The position numbers were made by a program, and so were the translations under genes. Under the pieces are notes generated by a model. That model did no database searches. It was not told where the DNA came from and was given only the letters and a program-made list of their open reading frames with translations. A stretch of 64,000 nucleotides of DNA from Limnoperna fortunei (taxonomy: Eukaryota; Mollusca; Bivalvia; Mytilida; Modiolidae): assembly GCA_944474755.1 (NCBI GenBank), contig OX104116.1, positions 7,257,547 through 7,321,546 on the forward strand, in the 5' to 3' direction. Positions 24,601 to 35,972 of the stretch are shown piece by piece. The number at the start of each line of letters is the position of its first letter. Positions within the stretch are counted from its first letter, which is position 1.

Positions 24601-27600
24601 TGTTACTACTGTCTTAGATAGTTACCGGGTAAGTCTGTGGAATAAATGTTACTACTGTCTTAGATAGTTACAAGGTAAGTCTGTGGAATAAATGTTACTA
24701 CTGTCTTAGATAATTACCGGGTAAGTCTGTGGAATGAATGTTACTGTCTTAGATAGTTACAAGGTAAGTCTGTGGAAAAAATGTTACTACTGTCTTAGAT
24801 AGTTACCGGGTAAGTCTGTGGAATGAATGTTACTGTCTTAGATAGTTAGCGGGTACGTCTGTGGAATAAATGTTTCTGCTGTCTTAGATAGTTACCGGGT
24901 AAGTCTGTGGAATAAATGTTACTACTGTCTAAGATAGTTACCGGGTAAGTCTGTGGAAGTAATGTTACTACTGTCTTAGATAGTTACCGGGTACGTCTGT
25001 GGAATAAATGTTTCTACTGTCTTAGATAGTTACCGGGTAAGTCTGTGGAATAAATGTTACTACTGTCTTAGATAGTTACCGGGTACGTCTGTGGAATAAA
25101 TGTTTCTACTGTCTTAGATAGTTACCGGGTAAGTCTGTGGAATAAATGTTACTACTGTCTTAGATAGTTACCGGGTAAGTCTGTGGAATAAATGTTACTA
25201 CTGTCTTAGACAGTGACCGGGTAAGTCTGTGGAATAAATGTTACTACTGTCTTAGATAGTTACCGGGTAAATCTGTGGAATAAATGTTACTACTGTCTTA
25301 GATAGTTACCGGGTAAGTCTGTGGAATAAATGTTACTACTGTCTTAGATAGTTACCGGGTAAGTCTGTGGAATAAATGTTACTACTGTCTTAGATAGTTA
25401 CCGGGTAAGTCTGTGGAATAAATGTTACTACTGTCTTAGATAGTTACAAGGTAAGTATGTGGAATAAATGTTACTACTGTCTTAGATAGTTACCGGGTAA
25501 GTCTGTGGAATGAATGTTACTGTCTTAGATAGTTACAAGGTAAGTCTGTGGAAAAATGTTACTACTGTCTTTGATAGTTACCGGGTAAGTCTGTGGAATA
25601 AATGTTACTACTGTCTTAGATAGTTACAAGGTAAGTCTGTGGAATAAATGTTACTACTGTCTTAGATAGTTACCGCGTAAGTCTGTGGAATAAATGTTAC
25701 TACTGTCTTAGATAGTTACCGGGAAAGTCTGTGGAATAAATGTTACTACTGTCTTAGATAGTTACCGGGTAAGTCTGTGGAATAAATGTTACTACTGTCT
25801 TAGATAGTTACCGGGTAAGTCTGTGGAATAAATGTTACTACTGTCTTAGATAGTTACCGGGTAAGTCTGTGGAATAAATGTTACTACTGTCTTAGATAGT
25901 TACCGGGTAAGTCTGTGGAATAAATGTTACTACTGTCTTAGATAGTTACCGTGTAAGTCTGTGGAATAAATGTTACTACGGTCTTAGATAGTTACCGGGT
26001 AAGTCTGTGGAATAAATGTTACTACTGTCTTAGATAGTTACCGGGTAAGTGTGTGGAATAAATGTTACTACTGTCTTAGATAGTTACCGTGTAAGTCTGT
26101 GGAATAAATGTTACTACGGTCTTAGATAGTTACCGGGTAAGTCTGTGGAATAAATGTTACTACTGTCTTAGATAGTTACGGTGTAAGTCTGTGGAATAAA
26201 TGTTACTACTGTCTTAGATAGTTACCAGGTACGTCTGTGGAATAAATGTTTCTGCTGTCTTAGATAGTTACCGGGTACGTCTGTGGAATAAATGTTACTA
26301 CTGTATAAGATAGTTACCGGGTAAGTCTGTGGAATAAATGTTACTACTGTATAAGATAGTTACCGGATAAGTCTGTGGAAGTAATGTTACTACTGTCTTA
26401 GATAGTTACCGGGTACGTCTGTGGAATAAATGTTACTACTGTCTTAGATAGTTACCGGGTACGTCTGTGGAATAAATGTTTCTACTGTCTTAGATAGTTA
26501 CCGGGTAAGTCTGTGGAATAAATGTTTCTACTGTATTAGATAGTTACCGGGTACGTCTGTGGAATAAATGTTTCTACTGTCTTAGATAGTTACCGGGTAA
26601 GTCTGTGGAATAAATGTTACTACTGTCTTAGATAGTTACCGGGTAAGTCTGTGGAATAAATGTTACTACTGTCTTAGATAGTTACCGGGTAAGTCTGTGG
26701 AATAAATGTTACTACTGTCTTAGATAGTTACCGGGTAAGTCTGTGGAATAAATGTTACTACTGTCTTAGACAGTGACCGGGTAAGTCTGTGGAATAAATG
26801 TTACTACTGTCTTAGATAGTTACCGGGTAATTCTGTGGAATAAATGTTACTACTGTCTTAGATAGTTACCGGGTAAGTCTGTGGAATAAATGTTACTACT
26901 GTCTTAGATAGTTACCGGGTAATTTTGTGGAATAAATGTTACTACTGTCTTAGATAGTTACCGGGTACGTCTGTGGAATAAATGTTTCTACTGTCTTAGA
27001 TAGTTTCCGGGTAAGTCTGTGGAATAAATGTTACTACTGTCTTAGATAGTTACAGGGTAAGTCTGTGGAATAAATGTTACTACTGTCTTAGACAGTGACC
27101 GGGTAAGTCTGTGGAATAAATGTTACTACTGTCTTAGATAGTTACCGGGTAAGTCTGTGGAATAAATGTTACTACTGTCTTAGATAGTTACCGGGTAAGT
27201 CTGTGGAATAAATGTTACTACTGTCTTAGATAGTTACCGGGTAAGTCTGTGGAATGAATGTTACTGTCTTAGATAGTTACAAGGTAAGTCTGTGGAAAAA
27301 ATGTTACTACTGTCTTAGATAGTTACCGGGTAAGTCTGTGGAATAAATGTTACTACTGTCTTAGATAGTTACCGGGTAAGTCTGTGGAAAAAATGTTACT
27401 ACTGTCTTAGATAGTTACCGGGTAAGTCTGTGGAATAAATGTTACTACTGTCTTAGATAGTTACCGGGTAAGTCTGTGGAATAAATGTTACTACTGTCTT
27501 AGATAGTTACAAGGTAAGTCTGTGGAATAAATGTTACTACTGTCTTAGATAGTTACCGGGTAAGTCTGTGGAATAAATGTTACTACTGTCTTAGATAGTT

Positions 27601-28525
27601 ACCGGGTAAGTCTGTGGAATAAATGTTACTACTGTCTTAGATAGTTACCGCGTAAGTCTGTGGAATAAATGTTACTACTGTCTTAGATAGTTACCGGGTA
27701 AATCTGTGGAATAAATGTTACAACTGTCTTAGATAGTTACCGGGTAAATCTATGGAATGAATGTTATTGTCTTAGATAGTTACAAGGTAAGTCTGTGGAA
27801 AAAATGTTACTACTGTCTTAGATAGTTACCGGGTACGTCTGTGGAATAAATGTTACTACTGTCTTAGATAGTTACCGGGTAAGTCTGTGGAATAAATGTT
27901 ACTAATTATGATATGGGTATATCGATTTGCTTTTCTTTTATCAAATCGTCAGATTGGTTTTCAATTTAATTGTTTTAAACGATGTCTAACGCCAATTTCA
28001 GGAAATTTCAGCTAGAGGCATGGGCGTTCAGCTTTTATTGGGGAGGAGTCGGACTACCCAGAGAAAAATGTGTGTGTGTGTGTGTGTGTGTGTGAGTTTG
28101 TGTATCTGTGTATTTTTTATACCTGCAAAAAACAAGTTTTCCAGCTTTAAACGACTGTTCCGATTCCTGTCTGTATGTCTGGCATTGATTAATGTCACAG
28201 GAACTTACCAATACAGCTGTAATACACAAAAATATAGGTACGTGTACATTTTACACCAACTTGTCAAATAAAACGTGCATACGAGTATAGAAATTAAGAT
28301 ACTTAGACTTGAGACAACCAAAGTCATGAAAGTTAAAATAAAATAATTAATTAAACATTGAAAAAAGGAAGGAATAGATAAAAGAATTAACACAGATTTC
28401 GATATTTTGCGCAGCATAGACAATTAACTGTTGGTGATTTTTATACAATTTAAACGAAACAAAGCAATAATCTTACCTGAATTTAAAATGAATATGCTAA
28501 AAAATGCAATATTTAAACTAATCAT
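18636..28525 (-). CDS. Secreted Asp-rich protein with C-terminal ~36-residue repeats and hydrophobic tail, 707 aa, four exons; family unknown
   Basis: Minus-strand exons 28525-28477, 22593-21184, 19698-19615 and 19216-18636 have GT-AG borders. All three introns are phase 1, and the exons sum to 708 codons with the stop. Exon 1 encodes only MISLNIAFFSIFILNS, a clear signal peptide. Exon 2 (residues 17-486) is highly acidic. It has three DDLYDD-like units (42-47, 59-64, 86-91), each followed by a Lys-rich stretch, then long Asp/Glu/Asn runs with no Cys-rich or enzymatic motif. Exon 3 is 28 residues long. Exon 4 (515-707) carries about five repeats of the type KQTMAEAGSKMVKQ...STDSNTLLKQ and ends in TIASVVCLISLMFI. 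That tail could be a GPI-attachment signal. Intron 1 is 5.9 kb and mostly minisatellite. Acidic secreted repeat proteins are common in mollusc shell and byssus matrices, but I make no functional claim. The splice joins are my inference. Confidence 0.75.
19280..19384 (-). mobile_element. SINE 3'-part fragment
   Basis: Matches, inverted, the 3' half of the SINE at 20306-20566: a GTTT-type tail, then AAGCCACTTTCGACAATTTT, CAGTTATATCGTGGCG, and TTTTATTGGGGGAGGAAGCC to CCCGGAGAA. The tRNA-like head is absent. It lies in the last intron of the Asp-rich gene. Confidence 0.8.
19487..19624 (-). repeat. 23-bp tandem array containing six copies of a splice donor
   Basis: Six units of 23 bp each hold CACTTACCTGATCTTAC on the + strand, which reads GTAAGATCAG|GTAAGTG on the minus strand. 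Donor junctions fall after 19615, 19592, 19569, 19546, 19523 and 19500. The exon 3 end (19615) is the outermost copy and the only one that keeps the reading frame open. Any other donor would read G-K-stop straight after the normal exon end. Confidence 0.93.
20294..20578 (+). mobile_element. Full-length tRNA-derived SINE with a 12-bp target-site duplication
   Basis: CACAACAACAAA flanks the element at 20294-20305 and 20567-20578. The body is 20306-20566. The head looks like a Ser/Leu-type tRNA: box A TGGCCGAGTGG (about 20316), and box B-like GGATTCGAGTC about 70 bp from the start. A tRNA-unrelated body (AAAACTGGACGCCATGAAAT) ends in GTGGCGTTAAGCATC and an AAAC-type tail. It sits in intron 2 of the Asp-rich gene, antisense to it. 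It is not a functional tRNA gene. Confidence 0.92.
20943..21055. repeat. 29-bp tandem array, about four copies
   Basis: Near-identical units contain CTCTTATATGGAGAGGTTGT followed by ACCACAATA. It lies in intron 2 of the Asp-rich gene, about 130 bp past the exon 2 donor. Confidence 0.95.
23327..27905. repeat. 46-bp minisatellite, about 100 copies, in intron 1 of the Asp-rich gene
   Basis: The consensus unit reads TGTCTTAGATAGTTACCGGG then TAAGTCTGTGGAATAAATGT then TACTAC. A shorter unit lacks about 4-6 bp of the TACTAC part. Variants at the CCGGG position (ACAAGG, CCGTG, CCGCG) and at AAGTC/ACGTC recur in linked groups: GAATGAATG, short unit, ACAAGG, AAAAAATG travel together at least eight times. 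The array fills most of the 5.9-kb intron and shows no coding potential. Confidence 0.97.
27969..28067 (-). mobile_element. SINE 3'-part fragment
   Basis: TTGTTTTAAACGATGTCTAACGCC...TTTCAGCTA...GGCGTTCAGCTTTTATTGGGGAGGAGTC matches, inverted, the SINE 3' half. Only about 60 bp separate it from the end of the 46-bp array. Confidence 0.75.
28069..28094. repeat. (TG)n microsatellite
   Basis: About 13 TG units directly after a SINE fragment. Confidence 0.97.
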
Positions 28526-29035
28526 TGCTCGAAATAAGTCCGTAAGCAAATTAATTTTGGGAGAAACACAATATTAGAATAGAAAGAAATAATGCAGCTA
28601 TACATGTAATTGATCATGAACGACGCGATTGTGACATCAGACGCATGGACAACAAATTCGCTAATGTTTAATGAAATGGACATAAAAATTGACAACTAAA
28701 CAATAGCCCTTATATAATACATGTACCTATCAAGTAATATGATGATGAATTTGTATTATATAATAGAACATACATGTATATTAAAGCATTGATTGCCTGT
28801 ATTACCTAAAACATACGCCGAATTTTTCCTGCCGTTATAAACCGAAGTTTATTTAGTAATTTGTCGCATTAACAAAAACGCGAGGGTACGATTATTCGTT
28901 CTTTCTAAAATAAAGAATAAAACAGCCACAAATAGTTTTCGACTCAGCTTATATTACGTATACGTACTGGCATATAGTCGAGGCTAAACGGAAAATAAAA
29001 CCGCTACCAAACACGTTGATTAGTTTAAATATATT
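28526..29035. other. 5' flank of the Asp-rich gene; no gene seen
   Basis: No exon or repeat recognised. On the minus strand TATATAAGGG at 28717-28708, about 185 bp upstream of the ATG, is TATA-box-like, but in such AT-rich sequence this is weak evidence. Confidence 0.3.
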
Positions 29036-30245
29036 TTATTTGCTCAAATATGCAAAAAGGATAAGACACAAGTTAATCAAATTTATGAAGTCTCCTTCAG
29101 TATACAGTATGTTACAAAAATATTGATAGAGCAGCGTACATTGTAATACAATACAAATTCTATTATGTTTGTTGGAGACATAACAAAATTTTGTATGACA
29201 AATATTAAAGGAACAATGGAAAGAAGAGGGAAATATAATAAAGAAAAATCGATGTGATAGATGTGATGGACGTGATGATGAGTGCGGTTTCAAATCCTTG
29301 TGAGTGATGATTCAAACTATGGGGAACCTTTCTGACCCTTTGATATACTCAAATACATGCTTTAAAAGGGCTTGTTCATTCTGATCATTAGACACTTGCG
29401 AATTACCATATGTAAGAAGTTCTAGATTAACTGGACAGTAGATTGGCAGCCAATGAAGGTGTTTGAAAAATCTGTTTCTAATATAAGCATATTTCGAACA
29501 TTTTTCAAAGAAGTAATGCTTTGAATCTTCGCGGTCGGATCCACAGCGACAAGATGGATCAGATATACTATTTACCATGTATAGGTCATAATTCATTACT
29601 GATGCTGAACATCAGCATCACTGCTGACGGTAACACCTAGATGTTTATGGAGTTTAGTAACTGGTATATTAATGTCATTTAGTGTAAATCTCATATCTGG
29701 TGGCATTATATTTGAAAATAACATGATTTCAGTTTTTTCGGGATTAAATGCCATTAACCATTTTTGTGACCATAGGTTCAGCTCTTTCAAATCGTGATCA
29801 ATAACAACCTGTACCTGCGAAGGATCACGACTGGAATAGCTAAACGACGTGTCATTAGAAAACAATCTACTATGGCACGCCGTTCTCGTCAAAAGTATGG
29901 TTCAAAATATCATAACAAATTACACACTCAAAATTTCAAATTACACACTCAAATTAAAAATATGCACTCAAAATTTTAACTTTCGCGATATTTTTTAAAA
30001 TTTTGAGTGCATATTTTTAATTTTGGGTGTGTAATTTGAAATTTTGAGTGTGTAATTTGTGATGATATTTTGAACCATACTTTTTACGAGAACGGCGTGC
30101 CACAATCTACATAAGGAAACAAGTTTTTCAGGTATATCTTTGATATTTATATGAAAAATTATAAAGGACCTAACACCGATCTTGCGGAACACCACCATAC
30201 ACATTACGAAGCTCGGATGACGTTGATGTCTATGTCCATAAGCAG
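29036..30245 (-). mobile_element. Degenerate LINE remnant with internal deletion, split by a foldback element
   Basis: Minus-strand pieces, 5' to 3', are RNVYGGVPQ (about 30200), INIKDIPEKLVSLCRL, [insert 29871-30102], then FSNDTSFSYSSRDPSQVQ, LNLWSQKWLMAFNPEKTEIM and INIPVTKLHKHLGVTVS. This is reverse-transcriptase sequence whose FADD box has become FSND. Directly after this comes a C-terminal domain (MNYDLYMVNSISDPSCRCGS, then YIKGSERFPIV, 29312-29596). The palm/thumb-to-C-terminus middle is missing, so an internal deletion joined the two parts. 29036-29311 looks like the 3' UTR. Inactive. Confidence 0.85.
29863..30110. mobile_element. Foldback MITE (232 bp) with an 8-bp target-site duplication
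   Basis: CAATCTAC lies at 29863-29870 and 30103-30110. The insert 29871-30102 is a long inverted repeat: TGGCACGCCGTTCTCGT at the left end and its complement at the right. Its interior repeats AATTACACACTCAAAATT, and the AATTTTGAGTG...TGTAATTTG half mirrors it. The interrupted LINE frame (LCRL | FSNDTS) shows the empty site directly. An 8-bp TSD fits hAT-type transposition. Two extra bases (TA) precede the left terminal repeat. Confidence 0.92.
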
Positions 30246-30251
30246 TCCAGT

Positions 30252-30348
30252 TGTGTTTGATTGTTTTAAAAGTGTTTAACGCCACTTTCAGCAACTTTTA
30301 ACGTTTCAGCTGTTATTAGTGGAGACAGTTGGAGTGTCCGGAAAAAAA
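30252..30348 (-). mobile_element. SINE 3'-part fragment
   Basis: TTTAACGCCACTTTCAGCAA, TTTCAGCTGTTATTAGTGGA and GGAGTGTCCGGA match, inverted, the SINE 3' half. It lies just beyond the 5' end of the LINE remnant. Confidence 0.75.
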
Positions 30349-31920
30349 ACCCTTAAAGTAAAAAATATTGACATTTGATTAAAATGTCTGTTAAACGGCA
30401 CAAACGCACAATATATTGTTATTATTATTGTGCATTCTTATAAGGTACAATCCAACTAGATTTATTTTAAGTCGGCGAGAAAAGAATTTAACAGCATCAA
30501 CTTAATATAACATTGTATTTGGGATGATTTTGAAGTGTACTCTATCAGACTACGCAGGAACCTATAAATCAATTAGTTATACTAGTCCCAGGTTTACGTC
30601 ATAATTATAATTTAATACTGCACTGAATTCTTGATAAAAATTTGATACTAAAAAGTATGTTAATTTGTTTGAACGTGGTTGTTCGCCATTCCTGCAAAAA
30701 GTTAGCAGATTCGTCTAATTCGTGGAATCCAATTTGCCAAGAATTTACGACTAAAATTTCCGAAAACCACCTATAGTCCTAATTATTGTATTGGTATGGT
30801 CAACGGACTCAGATATATTTACAATGTATGGCTGTTATCTCTAGATGAAATTAACATCTCTGGTAAATAATGAACCATGTAATGGGCTTTACGTGGTGGG
30901 CTATTTGAAATTCCATCAGTACCATATTCTTGGCATGACGACGATGAAAAGAAACTTGCAGTTTAGTCAACGAAGGGTGTATTAACCAGTGTGTATTCTC
31001 AGCATAATTCAGTGACTGTGTGATATAATAAATTTCAGAATATATATATATAATTTACTATAATTGCCACACAAAAAGGCAAATGAAAATACTAAGAAAA
31101 AACCGCAAAAGTCTGAAATTGCCGTGTTGCAAATCCAAGTGCCTTAACATGCTTAATAAAATAACGAATGGTTTACAATTTGTTGAAATAATTAGATTTT
31201 AGGTCTGTGTAAATAATGTAGGTCGAGTTGATTACACAAAATAGGTACCGTCTTCTCCTGATGTGAAAAATGACTAAGTTCCCAAGTCTGAGAAATTAGA
31301 AAAAAGTGCAATCTTTCTTTGACCTTTCAGAGATATGAGTTGAAAACTGTTCCCATGTCTGGTTAATTAGGAAAAAAATTCGTACCATATGAAAATAATA
31401 TCGTACCATATGTAAACAATGTCGTAGAATGCGAAAAATTGAAATACTTTAATGTATAACATAAACAAATATTCGTAAAAAATCCTTAAATTAATATAAA
31501 GAAGATATTTTCAAAATTATTAATTAAAAAAGGTTATTTGAAATAATTGTTGTGTAAACAAATCTGGCTTTATTAATAAGATATGAAAGCAATAATGACT
31601 TTCCGTAAAAAGTTTGTTTCCCAGTGCTGTTATGAAAGACAATTGATGGTGACAATATTGAAAATAGTAGCTCATTTTATACAGGTTTTCCCCGCCACCC
31701 CCCCCCCCTACTTCACCATACTATAATTAGTGCAACCCGGCCAAAAATATAAATGTCAGGTCTGTCAGGTGATTTATACAGTGGAAGACGTGACTCATTT
31801 TTCTTACATTTTAAAATCTGTATGTGTTTGGTTTGTTTATTATTTTTTTAGTATCAATATTTTCTTGTGGTTCAGAATTTGTACAGCAACTTAAAACTTT
31901 AGTTACACAATTTAGGTGTT
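30349..31920. other. No gene seen
   Basis: AT-rich sequence with short open frames only. A C9 run lies at about 31699. No repeat structure was recognised. Confidence 0.4.
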
Positions 31921-32102
31921 GTCTGTATCACAGGCGCTTGGGTACAAATTGTGAAATCTCGGCTTTTTTCATTAATGCTGGTATATTTTTATGTAGAACC
32001 CTTATTTTATGAGGCAAATAAGGGTTCTACATAAAAATATACCAGCATTAATGAAAAAAGCCGAGATTTCGCAATTTGTACCCAAGCGCCTGTGGTCTGT
32101 AT
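31921..32102. mobile_element. Near-perfect foldback MITE (166 bp) with an 8-bp target-site duplication
   Basis: GTCTGTAT flanks the insert at 31921-31928 and 32095-32102. The element 31929-32094 starts CACAGGCGCTTGGG and ends in its exact complement. Arms of about 75 bp are almost identical and enclose a loop of about 12 bp (TTATGAGGCAAA). Transcribed, it would form a very stable hairpin. An 8-bp TSD and CA..TG ends suggest hAT-type mobilisation. Confidence 0.95.
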
Positions 32103-32519
32103 ACTTACTTTTCACTGCCATGTTTTAAAAGTTGCTAGTAATATACTAGTGTGTGTGCTGTGTGCATAAACATGAAAAAATAGTGTGACCTAGCACTTCC
32201 AAAATATTGAAATCAATTAATGACAAAGAAAATGAAAAATAACAAGACATACGAATACTTCAACGTCACCCGAAACGAGTCGGAAATGACTCTATTATTT
32301 TCGCCACCTTTAAACTTCCGGATATCAACACACATGCATGTAGTTACAAGTATGATCCTCTGGAGTCAGAAAAGAATGAATATCCTCCACCACTAGATTA
32401 GTTGCACACGAATAGTTTTAGTAATTAAACAGGTGTCATTAAATTTACAGTGCAGGCAATATAAACAGGATAAAAAATAATATGCAATATCTTTTAAATC
32501 TAAAAACCATCTAAGTTAG
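32103..32519. other. No gene seen
   Basis: AT-rich sequence between the foldback element and the first 466-bp direct repeat. Confidence 0.35.
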
Positions 32520-32985
32520 AGGCATAACAGTAGTAAATGTGTACCAGTAACAAGTTACCAGATTGTGTACCCTACATTAAGTATGATCAGTACTAAATAC
32601 TTCGTTGTGTTCTGATTTGGTAAATAGTGGTTACATATGTACAATTTTTTGGCTGTAAGCTCCTGCATAAATCAAGTTTTAAAAAGTGGTAAAATTTTTC
32701 TCAGATCTTGCAAGATAAAATTTTGGTAATTTTTTAAACTATGTAGTATTTGTACATTCACTGCATAAGAAATTGCATGTAAAAGTGGGAGCGTCTCAAA
32801 ATGTTCTTACTAGCGAAAAAAGGAATTGGTCACGGATATATATGGCATATATTTTTTAAATGGTAAATGAAAGTTTATTAATTTCCTAGTCCAGGTAAAT
32901 GCTGATCAATGTTAGAAAAGTATGGAAATCACAGAAATGTTAGTGTTTTCGACTATAGCCAAAACATTTACTACTGTGCTACCTA
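32520..32985 (+). repeat. 466-bp direct repeat, copy 1
   Basis: It starts AGGCATAACAGTAGTAAATG and ends GTGCTACCTA. It is about 95% identical to 34227-34692, with small indels. It has no TG..CA ends and no coding potential, so I do not call it an LTR. Confidence 0.93.
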
Positions 32986-34226
32986 TATGTCAGATGATGT
33001 TTTGTGGATTTTTATTTTTGAGAGTACATCAAGGTTATTTTTTGCATAGATTGTGGTATTTCTTGTTGAAACTAACTGAAGGCAGTACTCAAAAAGAAGG
33101 TATTGTCTTATGGACACTATAAAAACTGCTAAGTCAGCTTTTTTTGCATTTTTCTATATACACATATTAAAAAACCACACAGAATCACAGGAAAGTGTTC
33201 TCCTGTCTTTATTCCATTTTAACTTTCTTTCTGTATGATCATCTTTACTTTTCGCAATGAATTGGGAATATTCATGGGCATAAATTAAATTTCGATAAAA
33301 AAAATTAGGCCAAAAATAAGGTAAATTTTAAACCGTACTGATCAGTTTGAACTTTGGATGAATTTCTCCCAAAGTTTTGATATGACAATGAAAACCTTTG
33401 GCTGAAAACTAGATTTTGTCCCCAATTGCTGAATTTAGGGCCACAATTAAGCAAATAAATAGGAACAAGTTCAAAAATTTTTCAAATTTTAGTCCAAAAT
33501 AAGCAAAAATTAGCCAAAAATGGTAATGTATTGTCTATAAAAGTGATTATTATGCACATGATTTAGCAAAATCTGTTCAACAGATGGTTTGTAAAGGCAT
33601 AATTAGGGTCAAAATATCCAACTTAAAAGAGAAAACAGATTTCCTTTACTTAAGTATAATTTTTTGTGGAATTTAGTGTTATTAACAGCCTTTGATTGAA
33701 ATATTGGTACTTTTATTTCGCACTAATTGAAGGTATAAAACATGTTAAATTAAAATTAGTTGATTTATTTGTACTTGTTTAAAAAGTTTTCTTGTCTAAA
33801 AGCACCATCTTGTTAATTTGAAGCCACTTAGAAACAATTTAGGGGACAATATGGCATAGTTTAAAAGATGGAGTGGTCAGCCATTGAAAGCCACCATATC
33901 TTAGTGTGCCAGCATAAATTGGGATGGCCAATAGTATAATATAAGTCTAGTGCATTTAAAAGGTATCTGTTATAGAACTTTGATATTATTTTCTTATTTA
34001 AAAGTGCAAGGGCAGTGACAGTTATGCAAATTTTTATTCTGAAGATGTCTTTAAACACATGTTATAAACATATGCAATTTTTCTCCTTGGGTAGGGCTAG
34101 AGAATAGAAGAATTTTTCAAGAACACTTTGAATACCAATATATCTTTTATTGATTTTAATTCACATATGACCTATGTACTTGATGTAGAAATATTGGCTA
34201 AATTGGTTCTCTTGCAAACTTGGTAT
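32986..34226. other. Unique AT-rich DNA between the two 466-bp direct repeats
   Basis: 1.24 kb without a recognisable reading frame or motif. Confidence 0.4.
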
Positions 34227-34692
34227 AGGCATAACAGTAGTAAATGTGTACCAGTAACAAGTTACCAGATTGTGTACCCTACATTAAGTACAGTACTAAA
34301 TACTTCGTTGTGTTCTGATTTGGTAAATAGTGGTTAGATATGTACAATTTTTTGGCTGTATGCTCCTGCATAAATCAAGTTTTAAAAAGTGGTAAAATTT
34401 TTCTCAGATCTTGCAAGATAAAATTTTGGTAATTTTTTAAACAATGTAGTATTTGTACATTCACTGCATTAGAAATTGCATGTAAAAGTGGGAGCGTCTC
34501 AAAATGTTCTTACAAGCGAAAAAAGGAATTGGTCACGGATATATATGGCAGGCATATATTTTTTAAATGGTAAATGAAAGTTTATTAATTTCCTAGTCCA
34601 GGTAAATGCTGATCAATGTTAGAAAGGTATGGAAATCACAGAAATGTTAGTGTTTTCATCTATAGCCAAAACATTTACTAATGTGCTACCTA
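34227..34692 (+). repeat. 466-bp direct repeat, copy 2
   Basis: Same orientation as 32520-32985, offset 1,707 bp. Differences include loss of TGATC in the AGTATGATCAG region and a GGCA insertion near 34550. Confidence 0.93.
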
Positions 34693-35929
34693 GAATAGTA
34701 CTCTCAATATAGTGTAATTGACGACTTTCCAATTTAAAAATCGCCACCTAGTGTCCACTTCCGGTACTAAAAACTGCGGCTGTAGCCGCAGTTTGTTCTG
34801 TTGAAAACTTATGAAATGGACAATTACCTTTGATAAATTTTAACGCTTTATGTTAATTACAGGTGTCAAAATGTAATTGAAGATGTTATTTAAACCCCAT
34901 GCTTGTGTAAACATGATTCAGGGTTGCCACGCACCCAGGAAAACGGGAAAAGTCCTTGAATTTTGAAATTTGCGTTCCAGGTCGGGAAACATCCATGAAA
35001 ACAACAAACAAATCCGCACGAGTTGTCTTCCCCTTGCTTAAGTAGAACAGTTCGCCCCATACGGAAGATCGTCCTTTACATTGAAAATAATGGAAATTTT
35101 TAGGGCGAAATGTATGGGTCGAGATTTATAAGATTCTGAGTCTTTCCAGCGTTTGACACTAAGGAATTTGTAGAGCATGATGCGGTCGTCAAATCGATCC
35201 AGATAATATGGTGGGTTTCATGAAATCATATTTTGATTACCAGTTGAAAGGCTCAAATTTATTCCCTCCTATAAGCTCACTATAAACTTGAATACCATAC
35301 AAGACAATTTGTTGATCCCATATATTAAAACAGTATCGGGTAAAAGCATCAAACAACTGGATTTTCTTCCAAGAACTTTGACAATTGCAAATCAGTACTC
35401 AGAATCCAGAACGGCTCATACAGGGAGTATAATTTGATTTACTTTTTTGTTTATTAAATAATTGACCCATTTCCAGTTTTACATGATTTATCTCCCCTTT
35501 TACTTCCTGTTAAAAAAACTAATGGCTGTCATTACTAAAAGACTATGATATTGAAATAACTTACTTAAGGGGGTTTTTAACGTCCTTGACTACCGTAAAA
35601 CGGTCTCGCACGGACTTATTGCCTGGTGGCTTTTATTAAAATTTTTTACCTATTTATTTGTATTTTTTGGGATTTATAGGCCATAAATACTATAAGTGAA
35701 ATGATAAAAGTAGTCAGAGATGCCGCAACCAAAAAGACTTAGCGGAAGTAGATTTATCTATCAAGCTGCATCCAGCTAGAGAACTAAGACGCTAGCAGCA
35801 AGTACTGGACGTGCCATGGCAGCGGCGCGTGCGCCTACTCTTATCGAATACTGCCAATGGGGTCTTTAACGTGCCAGTTGATGGAATACTGTACACGAGG
35901 CACCAGTTTTACGTCTCATCTGACAGACG

Positions 35930-35968
<39 letters not shown>
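35930..35968 (+). repeat. Poly-A run (about 39 bp)
   Basis: It follows TTTTACGTCTCATCTGACAG. It could be the tail of a short retroposon inserted on the + strand (start uncertain, roughly 35570), but no target-site duplication was seen. Confidence 0.9.

Positions 35969-35972
<4 letters not shown>

Noticed and set aside
32520..34692. LTR retrotransposon with 466-bp LTRs
   Set aside because: No TG..CA ends, no gag/pol sequence between the repeats and no flanking duplication.
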